64,000 bases of DNA, taken from positions 366,736,001 to 366,800,000 of the forward strand of contig NC_092337.1 in the NCBI RefSeq assembly GCF_046630445.1, read 5' to 3'. Every line of letters begins with the position of its first letter. Position 1 is the first letter of the stretch. The position numbers and the translations under genes are program-made. Of this stretch, positions 11,656-23,998 are shown piece by piece. The notes under the pieces are model-generated. The model saw only the letters and a program-made list of their open reading frames with translations. It was not told where the DNA came from and did no database searches. The stretch comes from Rutidosis leptorrhynchoides. Lineage: Eukaryota; Streptophyta; Magnoliopsida; Asterales; Asteraceae.

Positions 11656-13115
11656 CCCAACGAATTTTGATCAATTTTTCATCCAATATCCATCAATCTC
11701 TCTATCTATATACGTAATATTTATATTTATAATTTATATTTTAATTTTAATTTTAATCCTAATAATAAGGGTATGTTAGCGAATGTTGTAAGGGTATAAG
11801 TCGAAATTCTGCCCGTGTAACGCTACGCTATTTTTAATCATTGTAAGTTATGTTCAACCTTTTTATATTAATGTCTCGTAGCTAAGTTATTATTATGCTT
11901 ATTTAATACCGAAGTAATCATGATGTTGGGCTAATTACTAAAATTGGGTAATTGGGCTTTGTACCATAATTGGGGTTTGGACAAAAGAACGACACTTGTG
12001 GAAATTAGACTATGGGCTATTAATGGGCTTTATAATTGTTTAACTAAATGATAGTTTGTTAATGTTAATATAAAGATTTACAATTGGGCGTCCCTATAAA
12101 TTACCATATACACTCGATCGGACACGATGGGCGGGGTATTTATATGTACGAATAATCATTCATTTTACCGGACACGGGAATGGATTAATAGCCACTAGAA
12201 TAATTAAAACAGGGGTGAAATTATGTACAAGGACACTTGGTATAATTGATAACAAAATATTAAAACCTTGGGTTACACTCAGTCGACATCCTGGTGTAAT
12301 TATTAAACAAAGTATTAAAATCTTGTTACAGTTTAAGTCCCCAATTAGTTGGAATATTTAACTTCGGGTATAAGAATAATTTGACGAGGACACTCGCACT
12401 TTATATTTATGACTGATGGACTGTTATGGACAAAAACCAGACGGACATATTAAATAATCCAGGACAAAGGACAATTAACCAATGGGCATAAAACTAAAAT
12501 CAAAACGTCAAACATTATGATTATGGAAGTTTAAATAAGCATAATTCTTTTATTTCATATTTAATTTCCTTTATTTTATATTTAATTGCACTTCTAATTA
12601 TCGCATTTTATTTTATTATTATTGTATTTAATTGCACTTTTAATTATCGTACTTTTTATTATCGCAAGTTTATTTTATCGCACTTTCATTTATCGCAATT
12701 TCATTATCGTTATTTACTTTACGCTTTAAAATAAGTCTTGTATTTATTTATTATTTTACATTTGGTTTTAACTGCGACTAAAGTTTTAAAATCGACAAAC
12801 CGGTCATTAAACGGTAAAAACCCCCCTTTATAATAATAATATTACTTATATATATATTTGTATTTTTATAAAAGTAAACTAATATAGCGTTAAACTTTGT
12901 TTAAAAAGATTCCCTGTGGAACGAACCGGATTTACTAAAAACTACACTACTGTACGATTAGGTACACTGCCTATAAGTGTTGTAGCAAGGTTTAAGTATA
13001 TCCATTCAATAAATAAATAAATATCTTGTGTAAAATTGTATCGTATTTAATAGTATTTCCTTGTAAAATTTAATAGTATTTTTTATACCCCTTAGCTCTA
13101 AACATCAAGTATTTT

Positions 13116-13133
13116 TGGCGCCGCTGCCGGGGA
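13116..13133 (+). other. Primer-binding site (tRNA-Asp)
   Basis: TGGCGCCGCTGCCGGGGA lies 8 bp after the 5' LTR and is complementary to the 3' end of plant tRNA-Asp with one mismatch. tRNA-Asp priming is typical of Athila-lineage elements. Confidence 0.9.
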
Positions 13134-14637
13134 ACTCTTAAATGCCGGAAGCGCAACGCTAATAATTATAAAAAAAAGATTTTTATTTTTAGTTTACTTT
13201 TATTAAAATTTACTTTTGTAAAAATATGTTTTTTTATTATTCGAAAATATAAAAAGAAAAACAAAAATTTATATATTTTTTTAAGATTTTGTCAAATATT
13301 TAAGTTTTATAAAGTTTCTTTATTTTTATTTTATAAAAATATAAGTTTTATTTAAATATTTTGTGTTTATTTAGAACACATAAAAAAAACCGAAAAAAAA
13401 ATTAATATATATATAAATCTATTTTTAAGATATTTTTAAAATTATAAAGTAGTTCTATTTTTATTTTAGTTTTTAAATATAAGTTTTTATTATATAAATA
13501 TTTTTATTTAAACAGAAAACAGAAAAAAAATATAAAATAAAATAAAATAAAACGCGTCGAATTTTAAACTGTACCTGAGTTGAAAATTGGAACCCCGCGA
13601 CTCGCGGAGTTTGCAGCCTCGAATACCGCAACTCGCGGAGCAACTCTGACACCGACAAAAACCCTAATCAGCATTTATTACGGGTAATTATTATTATTAA
13701 TTTTTAATTAAACCCTAATTAATTATGTTAATTTATTATTAAGTTTAGTTTATTTATTTAATTTGTATATTTAGTTTATTTAGTTTAATTAAATTGTAAA
13801 ATTAATAGTTTTAAAAAATAATTAATATAAAAATTGTACTTTTTATAAAAATTGTACTTTTTACAACTTTTTGTATATTTTTATATTTTGTCCCTTTTAA
13901 TAGTTTTAGCGTAACTTTTGTATTTTTCGCTCGTTTTTAGTTTTAATTCATAGTTTTTGCCATAGTTATTTTTTTTATTTATAGATTTTTAGGCTTTGCC
14001 GTAAAATCTCTTAAGTGCCTTTTCTTTAGACTAAGATTTAGGTACTTTAGAATTTTGCGACGCCTTTTTAAGTTTTAGTTTCTTTTTAAGTTATTGCCAT
14101 TTGGGATATAGTTTTTCTTGTAAGCTTTAATATTTTTAGACACCTTTTACTATGTATCAATTATCATTCCAATTAGTAATCTCAATTTGCGATTATAATT
14201 TTAAGTTAGTGATAGTAATAAGGTTGGGTTAGTCATGTGTTTTTAAGTTCTATAAGTCACTCTTTTTCTTTATTATTTTTATTTTTCGATCTTTTTCCGA
14301 CGCGCTCTTTTTCTTTCTTGTTTCTCGCTATTCTAGTTTTTAGGACATAGATTTTTATTCTACTTCTTATCTAAATTTCTTAAAATTACGAAAATTTATT
14401 TTAAGTGGTTAAATTGATAGACATCAACATTTTCTGGTTCGTAGTAATAGTTGGATTTGTACGTGGACCGGGTTATTGGAGCCAAACAGTCCTCAATTAT
14501 ATTGAGACCAAACGAATCCTGCCCCTCTGCAGCATCTTTTGGCTATTCGAAACGTGGGCAAAATCAGAAAAGTCTATTAATTGGATAACTTATATAATTT
14601 TTCTTTCCTTTTTAAAAACTAATAGGATATTCAGTGA
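13134..14637 (+). other. Untranslated leader of the Athila element
   Basis: AT-rich leader with one pair of GC palindromes (13595-13609 and 13626-13640) and runs of pyrimidines near 14260-14345 that could support splicing. No convincing ORF precedes gag. Confidence 0.6.
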
Positions 14638-16470
14638 ATGCACCGAGCAAGATGTTCACCACCTTTTGTACGTTCACCACATGTAACTAGATCAAGACAT
14701 TTAGCAAATATTACCGCCGTTGATTTTTCTTTAGAATCGTCATCCAGTCGACCAAGTACTCCAGTTCAAATTTCCGATAATCCATTTTTTGAACCCGACC
14801 TCACAATTGAGAATCCGGAGAATATTCAGGGACGATTCATAGATCCTGAACCACTAAATTTTTCTCCGGAACCACCAATCATTCAAACAGAGATTGTTGA
14901 GGAACGAACCATTAAATCAGAATCCTCTAGTGATTCCGATTCAACAAATTCAATTATGGAGAATCTGGAACCTTTAATTATAGAAGACCAAATGAGAGCT
15001 AAACGCACTGGCCAAGGTCACGCAATTACTCATCCAGACATTAATGCGCCAGATTATGAAATCAAAGGACAAATTCTACACATGGTGACTAATCAATGCC
15101 AATTTAGTGGTGCGCCGAAGGAAGATCTAAATGAACATCTTTGTACCTTTAATAGGATCTGCACTCTATTTAAAATAAGAGAAGTTGAGGATGAACAGAT
15201 ATATCTCATGTTATTTCCCTGGACTTTAAAGGGAGAAGCCAAAGATTGGTTGGAATCGTTACCTGAAGGGGCGATTGATACATGGGATGTTTTAGTTGAA
15301 AAATTTCTTAAACAATTCTTTCCGGCATCTAAAGCCGTAAGACTTCAAGGAGAAATTGTTACATTCACACAGAAGCCAAATGAAACTCTATATGAGGCTT
15401 GGACAAGATTTGAAAAGTTATTGTGAGGATGTCTGCAACATGGTTTAGATACCTGTCAAATAGTACAAATATTCTACCAAGGATGCGACATCACTACAAG
15501 GAAAGACATCGATATAGCAGCTGGTGGTTCTATTATGAAGAAAACAGAAACTGATGCTTACAAAATTATTGATAACACTGCTTCCCACTCACATGAGTGG
15601 CACCAAGAAAAAGATATCGTTAGATCATCTAAAGCAGCTAGAGCCGATTCTAGCCATGACTTAGATTCCATTTCCGCAAAGATAGATGCTGTCGAGAGAC
15701 GAATGGAAAAGATGACTAAAGATATTCACTCAATACGAATTAGTTGTGAGCAGTGTGGAGGACCACATTTGACAAAAAATTGTCTCAATATTGAATTAAC
15801 AATGGAACAAAGAGAGAATGTTTCATATCTAAACCAAAGGCCTGGAAATAATTATCAGAATAATTATCAACCGCCAAGACCTATTTACAATCAAAACCAG
15901 AACTATAACAGAAATATTCCATACAACAACCAACAAGGTCCTAGCAATCAACAAGTATCCAACAATACTTACAACCAGCAAAGACCTAATTTTCAAAACA
16001 AACCACCACAACAAACCGATGATAAAAAGCCGAATTTAGAAGATATGAGGACGAAGCTAGTTGAAACTCAAACGCAGTTTTTCACATCTCAAAAACAAAC
16101 CAATGAACAAAATGCTCAAGCATTTAGAAATCAACAAGCTTCTATTCAAAATCTGGAACAAGAAGTAAGTAACCTAGCAAGGTTAATAGGTGAAAGAAAA
16201 CCGGGAAGTCTACCTAGTGATACAAATGCTAACCCCCGGAATGAAATAGCTAAAGCTATTACCACAAGAAGTGGTACAACACTTAAACCACCTGAAATAC
16301 CTGTAACTTCTGATGAAGCTATTCCTACTCCACAAGAATCACAACCTGATCAAGATAAGGAAAAAGAACCGGTAGTTGAAAAGGTTAATGAAGATAACAC
16401 AGTTAAGGATAAACCTTATGTTAAACCATACCAACCACCACTTCCTTACCCGAGTAAAATGAAGAAAGAG
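14638..16470 (+). pseudogene. gag of the Athila element, interrupted
   Basis: This region encodes the capsid-type Retrotrans_gag domain (FSGAPKEDLNEHLCTFNRIC, WTLKGEAKDWLESLP, FFPASKAVRLQGEI), then an RNA-binding zinc knuckle of the C-x2-C-x4-H-x4-C form near 15749-15783 (CEQCGGPHLTKNC). An Asn/Gln-rich linker follows. An in-frame TGA at 15424-15426 interrupts the end of the capsid domain, and the same frame then continues without a shift. The ATG at 14638 is the first in frame, but the true N-terminus is uncertain because the leader could be spliced. Confidence 0.85.
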
Positions 16471-19007
16471 AAACTTGAAGCCGAGCAATCCAAATTCTTG
16501 AATATGTTTAAACAGATAAATGTAAATCTTCCTTTCATTGATGTGATTTCAGGAATGCCTAGATATGCTAAATTCTTGAAAGATCTGATCACGAATAGAA
16601 AGAAAATGGAAGAACTCTCAGCTGTTACTATGAACGCTAATTGTTCAGCAGTGCTGTTGAATAAGATACCAGAAAAACTATCTGATCCAGGAAGTTTCAC
16701 AATTCCATGTTTTCTGGGTAGTCTTAGTTCAATAGAAGCATTGGCAGACTTAGGTGCTAGTATAAATTTAATGCCGTATTCACTATACGCTAAACTAGAC
16801 CTTGGAGAATTAAAACCAACCAGAATAAGTATACAACTAGCCGATCGATCAATAAAATATCCTAGAGGGATAATGGAGAACATGCTAGTTAAAGTTGGTA
16901 CTTTAGTATTTCCAGTAGATTTTGTTGTTCTGGACATGGAAGAAGATTTTCAAGTTCCTCTCATATTAGGAAGACCATTCTTAAACACGGCTAAAGCAAT
17001 GATAGACGTGTTCGGTAAGAAATTGACCCTAAGTATAGAGGACGAGAGTGTTACCTTTTCAGTTGATAAAGCAATGCAACAACCACAATCTGCAGATGAT
17101 ACATGTTATTATATTCAAACTATAGATGCACATGCAGAATTGTTAGAAGAATTTCCAGAATTACAAGGAACAGGAGAATGTTCTTTAGGAGAAGGAACAG
17201 AACAAATTGATGAAGCTGAAATGTTAGCTACACTTATAGCTAATGGATATGAACCAACAACAGAAGAAATTCAAATGCTAAAAGAAGAAGACAGATATCA
17301 ATATAAATCATCGATAGAAGAACCTCCGAAATTAGAGTTAAAGCCACTTCCAAACCATTTGGAATACGCTTATTTACATGGTGAATCTGAATTACCTGTA
17401 ATAATATCGTCTTCTCTTACTGAAAATGAGAAATCACAACTCATTTCTGTGTTGAAAGCTCATAAACCAGCCATTGCATGGAAGATTCATGATATTAAAG
17501 GAATAAGTCCTTCGTATTGCACACATAAAATCCTTATGGAAGAAGGTCATAAAACGTATGTGCAACGCCAACGAAGACTAAATCCTAATATGCAAGATGT
17601 AGTTAAAAAAGAAATTATTAAACTGCTAGACGCAGGTCTAATTTATCCAATTTCTGATAGTCCATGGGTAAGCCCAGTTCAATGCGTGCCTAAGAAGGGT
17701 GGCATGACTGTCATTACAAATGAGAAAAATGAGCTTATTCCTACTAGGACTGTAACAGGATGGCGTGTATGTATTGATTATAGAAAATTAAATGATGCCA
17801 CCAGAAAAGATCACTTTCCCTTACCTTTCATTGATCAAATGTTGGAAAGATTAGCCGGAAATAGTTACTATTGTTTTCTAGATGGATTTTCCAGATATTT
17901 TCAAATTCCAATAGCACCCGAAGATCAAGAGAAAACCACATTCACGTGCCCTTATGGTACTTTTGCTTACAAACGCATGCCATTTGGACTTTGCAACGCC
18001 CCTGCAACCTAAAGGTGTATGATGGCGATTTTTCACGACATGATAGAAGAATGCATGGAAGTTTTCATGGATGACTTTTCAGTCTTCGGTGATACATTTG
18101 AATCATGTCTAGTTAATCTGGAACGAATGCTTATTAGATGCGAACAATCAAATCTAGTACTTAATTGGGAGAAATGTCATTTCATGGTTAAAGAAGGCAT
18201 CGTTCTTGGTCATAAAATTTCAAAAGAAGGAATTGAAGTGGATAGAGCTAAAGTAGATGTAATTGCTAAACTTCCACATCCCACCAATGATAGAGGAGTT
18301 AGGAGTTTTCAAGGGCATGCCGGTTTTTACCGACGTTTCATAAAAGATTTTTCTAAAATTGCCACTCCTATGAATAAACTCCTAGAAAAGGATGCTCCAT
18401 TCATCTTTTCAGATGAATGTATCAAATCTTCTAATATTCTTAAAGAGAAACTCACTAATGCGCCGATCATGATAACACCAAATTGGAATCTACCGTTTGA
18501 TTTAATGTGCGATGCAAGTGATTTTACAATGGGAGCCGTTTTAGGACAAAGGATTGAAAAACGATTTCAACCTATAGTAAGACATTACAAGGAGCACAAA
18601 CGAACTACACAACTACTGAAAAAGAACTCCTTGCTATTGTCTTTGCTTTTGACAAATTTCGATCATATCTCGTTCTAGCAAAAACGGTGGTCTATACCGA
18701 CCATTCTGCTCTTAGATACCTATTTTCGAAACAAGATGCCAAACCAAGATTAATCCGTTGGATCTTACTCTTACAAGAGTTCGATATTGAAATCCGAGAT
18801 AAAAGAGGAGCAGAAAATCTCGCCGCTGATCATCTTTCTCGTCTTGAAAATCCCGAATTAGAAGTTCTAAATGAATCGGCCATACAAGACAACTTTCCTG
18901 ATGAATATCTATTGAAGATAGATTATAATGAAATTCCATGGTTTGCAGACTATGCAAACTACTTAGTATGTGGATTCCTTGAAAAAGGATTATCGTACCA
19001 AAAATGA
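16471..19007 (+). pseudogene. Protease, reverse transcriptase and RNase H of the Athila element, broken
   Basis: The aspartic protease core is at 16738-16990: DLGASINLMPYSLY, with the aspartate codon at 16747, and VPLILGRPFL. Reverse transcriptase spans about 17520-18300, with PWVSPVQCVPKKGG, FLDGFSRYFQI, FGLCNAPAT and the catalytic FMDD at 18064-18075. RNase H follows to about 18860 ([30 protein letters not shown]). Lesions: TAA at 18010-18012 between the RT core and FMDD, with the frame unchanged after it; a small deletion near 18570-18580 that shifts frame; TGA at 19005-19007. This copy is therefore not translatable as one protein. Confidence 0.88.
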
Positions 19008-20227
19008 AAGAAATTCTTCAGTGATATAAAACACTATTTCTGGGAAGATCCATATCTGTTTAAAAGTTGTCCAGATGGAATAATACGCCGATGTGTATTT
19101 GGAGATGAAGCTAGTAAAATTTTAAACCATTGTCACACAGGACCAACAGGAGGGCATTATGGGCCTCAACTAACAGCAAAAAAAGTTTACGATGCTGGAT
19201 TCTATTGGCCTACAATTTACAAAGACACACACCTTCTTTGCAAATCCTGTGATGCTTGTCAAAGGGACGGAAAAATAAGTCAACGTGATGAAATGCCACA
19301 AAATGTCATTCAAGTATGTGAAGTATTTGACATTTGGGGTATTGACTTTATGGGTCCATTTCCAAAATCTCATAATAATCTATATATTCTCGTAGCCATT
19401 GATTATGTATCTAAATGGGCGGAAGCACAAGCTCTCCCAACTAACGATGCACGAGTTGTAGTCAACTTTTTAAAACATCTTTTTGCAAGGTTTGAAACAC
19501 CGAAAGCTTTAATAAGTGATCGGGGTACTCATTTCTGTAATAATCAACTTGAGAAAGTTCTTAAAAGATATGGAGTAACTCATAAATCTCCACCGCATAT
19601 CATCCACAAACAAGTGGACAAGTTGAAAATACCAACCGAGCTTTAAAACGTATTCTAGAGAAAACCGTAGGATCAAATCCGAAGGAATGGTCCATTAAAT
19701 TGGAGGATGCACTCTGGGCTTTTAGAACAGCCTACAAAACTCCAATTGGAACCACACCTTTTAGAATCGTTTACGAAAAAGCATGTCATCTTCCAGTAGA
19801 AATTGAACACAAAGCGTTTTGGGCTTTGAAGACATGTAATCTTGATTTACATGAAGCTGGACGTCTACGATTAAGTCAACTAAACGAATTAGAAGAATTA
19901 AGACATGAAGCATACGAAAATTCGTTAATCTATAAAGAAAGAACGAAGAAATGGCATGATAAAAGAATCAGAAGTTCAAAAGAATTTAAAGAAGGAGACA
20001 GAGTTCTTCTTTTCAATTCACGATTCAAGCTATTTCCTGGAAAATTGAAATCAAGATGGTCTGGACCATTCATAGTCAAAAGAGTTTTCCCATACGGAAC
20101 GATAGAATTAATAAATTCAAATGGGATTGAATTTAGAGTTAATGGTCACAGAGTTAAACATTACATACATGGTCCGATGGAAGTTGACAATGAAGTTAAT
20201 CACAATTTCGATACCACAGCTAACTAA
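19008..20227 (+). pseudogene. Integrase of the Athila element, frameshifted
   Basis: The zinc-binding HHCC region is at about 19130-19262 ([21 protein letters not shown]). The catalytic core starts with [12 protein letters not shown] near 19333, and the second aspartate is in SDRGTHF near 19517. A frameshift near 19597 moves the rest of the core, including the glutamate region, into another frame. The remainder is open from about 19612 to the stop at 20225-20227 and contains [16 protein letters not shown] and a C-terminal DNA-binding part. Confidence 0.88.
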
Positions 20228-20379
20228 GTATAGGGGGTTTATGTATTTCTGTTAGAGTTAGATTGTCTGTTTTCGTGTAGTTCTCGAAAATGGAACCCGA
20301 ATGGTCTTTCCCTAGCAGACCCTAAAGAACTAGTCTTCTCCCCCCATTCTGAATTTTTATTTTTTTAGGTTTTTACGAT

Positions 20380-20796
20380 ATGAAGACTGCCTGTGAACTA
20401 AACCATGGTCTAATGCTACACGCTTTGATCACTAAACGTAATAATGACACACTTCCGAGTGAAATAGTATCAGTAATCAGAGAAAGATTGGACGGAGTTA
20501 GAAAAGAATCCAGATGCGAAGATAATAAATTACAATTTGGTAAAGGAAAATCAAAATCCGCAGCGAAAAGAAGAGCACGACACCTAGAAAGATGTCACAA
20601 ATGCGGAAAATGGTCACATGGAGGTAAATGTTCAAATAATCAAACCTATTCAAATACCGAATTTGTTACTTTATGCAGAGACGGACCGTTCATATGTTTA
20701 GAAGAAAAAACACTGAATGCTCGAGGTTACTCCTATGTAGCCATGGAAAACCAATTAAACCGACTATCTTATGAATGGAATAGATCATATAACTAA
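20380..20796 (+). CDS. Small ORF after pol with a zinc-knuckle-like motif (138 aa)
   Basis: An intact 138-codon frame starts at an ATG 150 bp after integrase. It is basic in the middle (SKSAAKRRARHLERC) and carries CHKCGKWSHGGKC, spaced C-x2-C-x4-H-x3-C, one residue short of the retroviral knuckle after His. I do not recognise a named family. An intact frame in an otherwise damaged element may mean selection or simply short length. Confidence 0.5.
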   Translation: MKTACELNHGLMLHALITKRNNDTLPSEIVSVIRERLDGVRKESRCEDNKLQFGKGKSKSAAKRRARHLERCHKCGKWSHGGKCSNNQTYSNTEFVTLCRDGPFICLEEKTLNARGYSYVAMENQLNRLSYEWNRSYN

Positions 20797-22011
20797 GAAT
20801 ACTATCTCACAGGTAAGTCTGTACAGTTTTTATTTTTATTTTTATTTTTAACCTTTTGATAATAAACGCTAATTTGTTCGCTATAAAGTATTAAATTGGT
20901 ATTAAATAAAATTAGGTTTGGTGACCGAAATTATTGATATCATACAAAAATTTATTACATCACTGCGAAATTTAACGTTTATTCTTAAGGTATAAATATC
21001 TTTAATCAATCAACCCAAAATATTTCAAAAATTCGTCATGAGTTAAATTAAGTCTTGGAACCGAAATTACTTTACCGAAAAGAGGGGCGCATATTTTTGA
21101 TAATATTTGATTGATTAAAGTGGGATAAAAAGCTAAAAAGATTTTTAATTTTATTTTTACCATGTTTTTAAAATTAATATATAAATCTTAAATTAATATT
21201 GTAAACTTTGTAAAATCAATATATTTAAAATTGTAAATATTTAAAAAATATAATATAAGTTTAGTGTGAATTTATAATATGAAATTTTAAATTAAGTTTG
21301 GTGTGAATTTTTAATTTTTAAAATATGAATTTTTAATTTTATGCATTTCAAATTTTAAGTTTGGTGTGAATTTTTAATATTAATTTTGAATTTTATATTT
21401 AAGTTGTGTGAATTAAAAAAAAAATTTACCTTATCTCATTAAGTTAAAAATATGATTTTTTAAAAATTCGTCGTAAGTTGAAGACTAGGTCTTTGAACCG
21501 AAATTGCTTTACCCGAGGGAGGGACGAGAACTTTTATTATCATTATTTTAATCTTATTGAATTAAAGTATGCCAAAAACATTAAAAAATCAAAAAAATCT
21601 TAGCTTTTAAAACAATCGCTACAAAAAGACAAATTTTAAAATTTTGTCGAAGGACGGACTAGGACATCGATCCGAAACAACCTCGTCCTAAATAACAAGG
21701 GAAACAAAAATTTAAAATTAATTACTTAATTGTTTTAATTAGTATAAGATATAAAAAACAAAAAAATACAAACTCCGCGACTCGCGGAGTTTGATGGGTC
21801 AAACACCGCGACTCGCGGGAGGACCAAAATACAGAAAAAAATAAAATCGAGCTGAACTGATCAGTCCACACCACAACTCAAACATACAGCGAAAATAAAC
21901 CCGAAAAAATCCGAGAAAATACCCCCAAAATCACAATTTTTAACCGTTAATCATCAAATCTTTTACTAAAATCATGTTAAGAAGGATTTTATCAAGGAAT
22001 TACTCAAAAAA
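20797..22011 (+). other. AT-rich spacer of the Athila element with internal repeats
   Basis: No gene. It contains four copies of a TAAGTTTGGTGTGAATTT-like motif (about 21256, 21293, 21357, 21401). It also contains three diverged modules built around CCGAAATTACTTTACC-like sequence (near 21061, 21497, 21680). A GC palindrome pair lies at 21773-21789 and 21806-21818. Confidence 0.6.
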
Positions 22012-23998
22012 ATGGTAAATTTCTACACCTAAACACCATTTAATCCGAAAATTAGTGTTCTTGAGCAATTTTATACCCAACTCGATTTTGATGCTTTTTA
22101 GTGTAATTATGCTTAAATTGCTTATGTATTATGCTTGTATAACCTAGATTGATGCTATTTAACATGATTAGAAGCCTTAAACTTCAAATTTTGAATAATC
22201 TAGGGTTTGTGTTCTTGAGCAATTTGGGGCTTTTTGATATAAACAGGTTATGGCCGATTTTTATCATGAATTGTTGCTAAATTAAGAAGTGTAACATGTT
22301 TAGGTAGTTAAATGATCCAAACTTTGAGCCTAAGCATGATTTTGAGAATTAAAGTGGACTTTTTCAAGTCTAAAATTCATGAACTTGATATTTTGATAGA
22401 TAATGCCATTTGAAACTTGTTTAATTACAAGTAATGATTATTTTGACATGTAAATTTGAATTGAATGCTTATGAACTTGGCGAATATTTTCGTATATGCT
22501 TATTTGAAAAAGTGTAGATTTGATAAAAATATGAAAATGAGCATAAGTTTGATATAAATTGGACATGTCATTGTAATTATTTTGATTAATGATTTTGCTG
22601 ACACTAATGCATATTTGGATGCACAAAAATTGTGTTTGATGTGTTTTGCAGACCGAAAAGGGTGAATCTTCATCCCAAGCTCGCAATGCTCCTCCTGAGA
22701 ATGCGGACCAATAGGAGGTGGATAACTACTACAAGCAAGATATACCTCATCCAGTAATGACATTTTCTGATATGCACTTGGAAGATTTGCACCCAAACTT
22801 GAGATTTGACAGACGTTGGATAGATTATCCAAAATACCAACGGGGATTGCATACTCTTCATTCTAAAGCTGTTGAGGTACCTAGGGTCATAGAATGGGGA
22901 CCATTAGAAGCTGTAGAATTGGCTGGGCCAATTAGGGAATTACTTGCACAGAGGTATGGTAATTCTACTTTTAACGATTGGGTACGGTTATTCAACATGC
23001 GTAGACCTGTATATAAAGTATGGTGTGAAGAATTGTTATGTAGTATAGAGTTAAATGATCGGGTAGCTAGTATTACCGATCGATCTTTTATTAGATTTTT
23101 GTTAGGAGGTTCGATGCGCCACATGTCTTTACTAGACATGGCTCAGGCTTTACGTATATATACGCCTGAGGAGTTAGCATCTGCCGATTGTAGAGGGTTG
23201 ATACTAAATGGTAGAAAGATAGATGAGAATTTTGATACACATGGTGTATGGAGTCAGATGACTAGCCATCACCGATTTAAAGGAGGGAATTACTCTTATT
23301 TGGATATATATAGAGCAGAGTTAAGAGTAATTCATAGGTTTTTAGCGAACTCGATTACACAAAGAGGTAAGAATAAGGAAAAGGTAAATGAACAGGATTT
23401 GTTTTACCATATGTGTATTCGAGACCCACAAAGCGCTGTAAGTATACCTTATTGTGTGGGTTATTATTTATCAGCTATGGTTAGGGGGATGAGACCGCAT
23501 AGCATAATAGGAGGTGGTATATTTATTACTTTGATTGCTGAGTATCTCAATGTGGATATAAGTCGGGGGGGATTATTAGTCGAAGAACCAGAACCCCAAG
23601 ATACAATAGGTTTAAATTTATACCATGGTGCTAAAGTTTTGAAGAGGCAAAATAACGCCGCAGTACGATATAATGGTAGACATCCACAGGTTGAGAGAAA
23701 CCAACAGCAAGGTAATATAGGAGGGGGAAATGAAATGCAAGAAATGCAAAGGTTTATAGCTTCACGGGAGTACGAAAATGCTAGACATAGAGCATTTGAA
23801 GATTGGCAAGTTCATCAAAACCAAATCATAGCTTATTGCCAATATATAAGTAGAAACTATATTCCTACTCCAACGCCCATATTCCCTCCCTGGTCTATAG
23901 AGATGCAACCACCGTATCCTACGTATAACCCTGCCGAAGCATTCTATAGCACATACGGTTTTGAATGGAACCCCTACTGGTATCAGTATCATCCCTAG
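22012..23998 (+). pseudogene. Third ORF of the Athila element (ATHILA-ORF-type domain), probably spliced, one internal stop
   Basis: The main open frame runs from 22715 to 23998, about 427 codons. It includes FIRFLLGGSMRHMSLLDMAQ and ALRIYTPEEL, resembling the plant ATHILA ORF family; it ends with a Pro/Tyr-rich tail. The large frame has no good ATG at its start. An ATG at 22012-22014 directly precedes a GTAAAT donor, and an acceptor TTTTGCAG at 22644-22651 opens in the same frame. Removing 22015-22651 would put that ATG in phase 0. An in-frame TAG at 22712-22714 then interrupts this copy. No transmembrane segment or signal peptide is visible, so an envelope role is not supported. The splice model is inference. 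Confidence 0.65.

Larger units (their letters stand above)
11112..13107 (+). repeat. 5' LTR of the Athila element (1996 bp)
   Basis: Starts TGATAATG and ends AAACATCA. A TATA-type CTATAAAG at 11648-11655 lies just downstream of the paired GC palindromes. It is about 98.7% identical to the 3' copy, which is longer by small repeat indels. Confidence 0.95.

Noticed and set aside
22718..23998. Envelope protein for the third Athila ORF
   Set aside because: No signal peptide or transmembrane segment; the sequence resembles the ATHILA ORF family, whose role is unknown.
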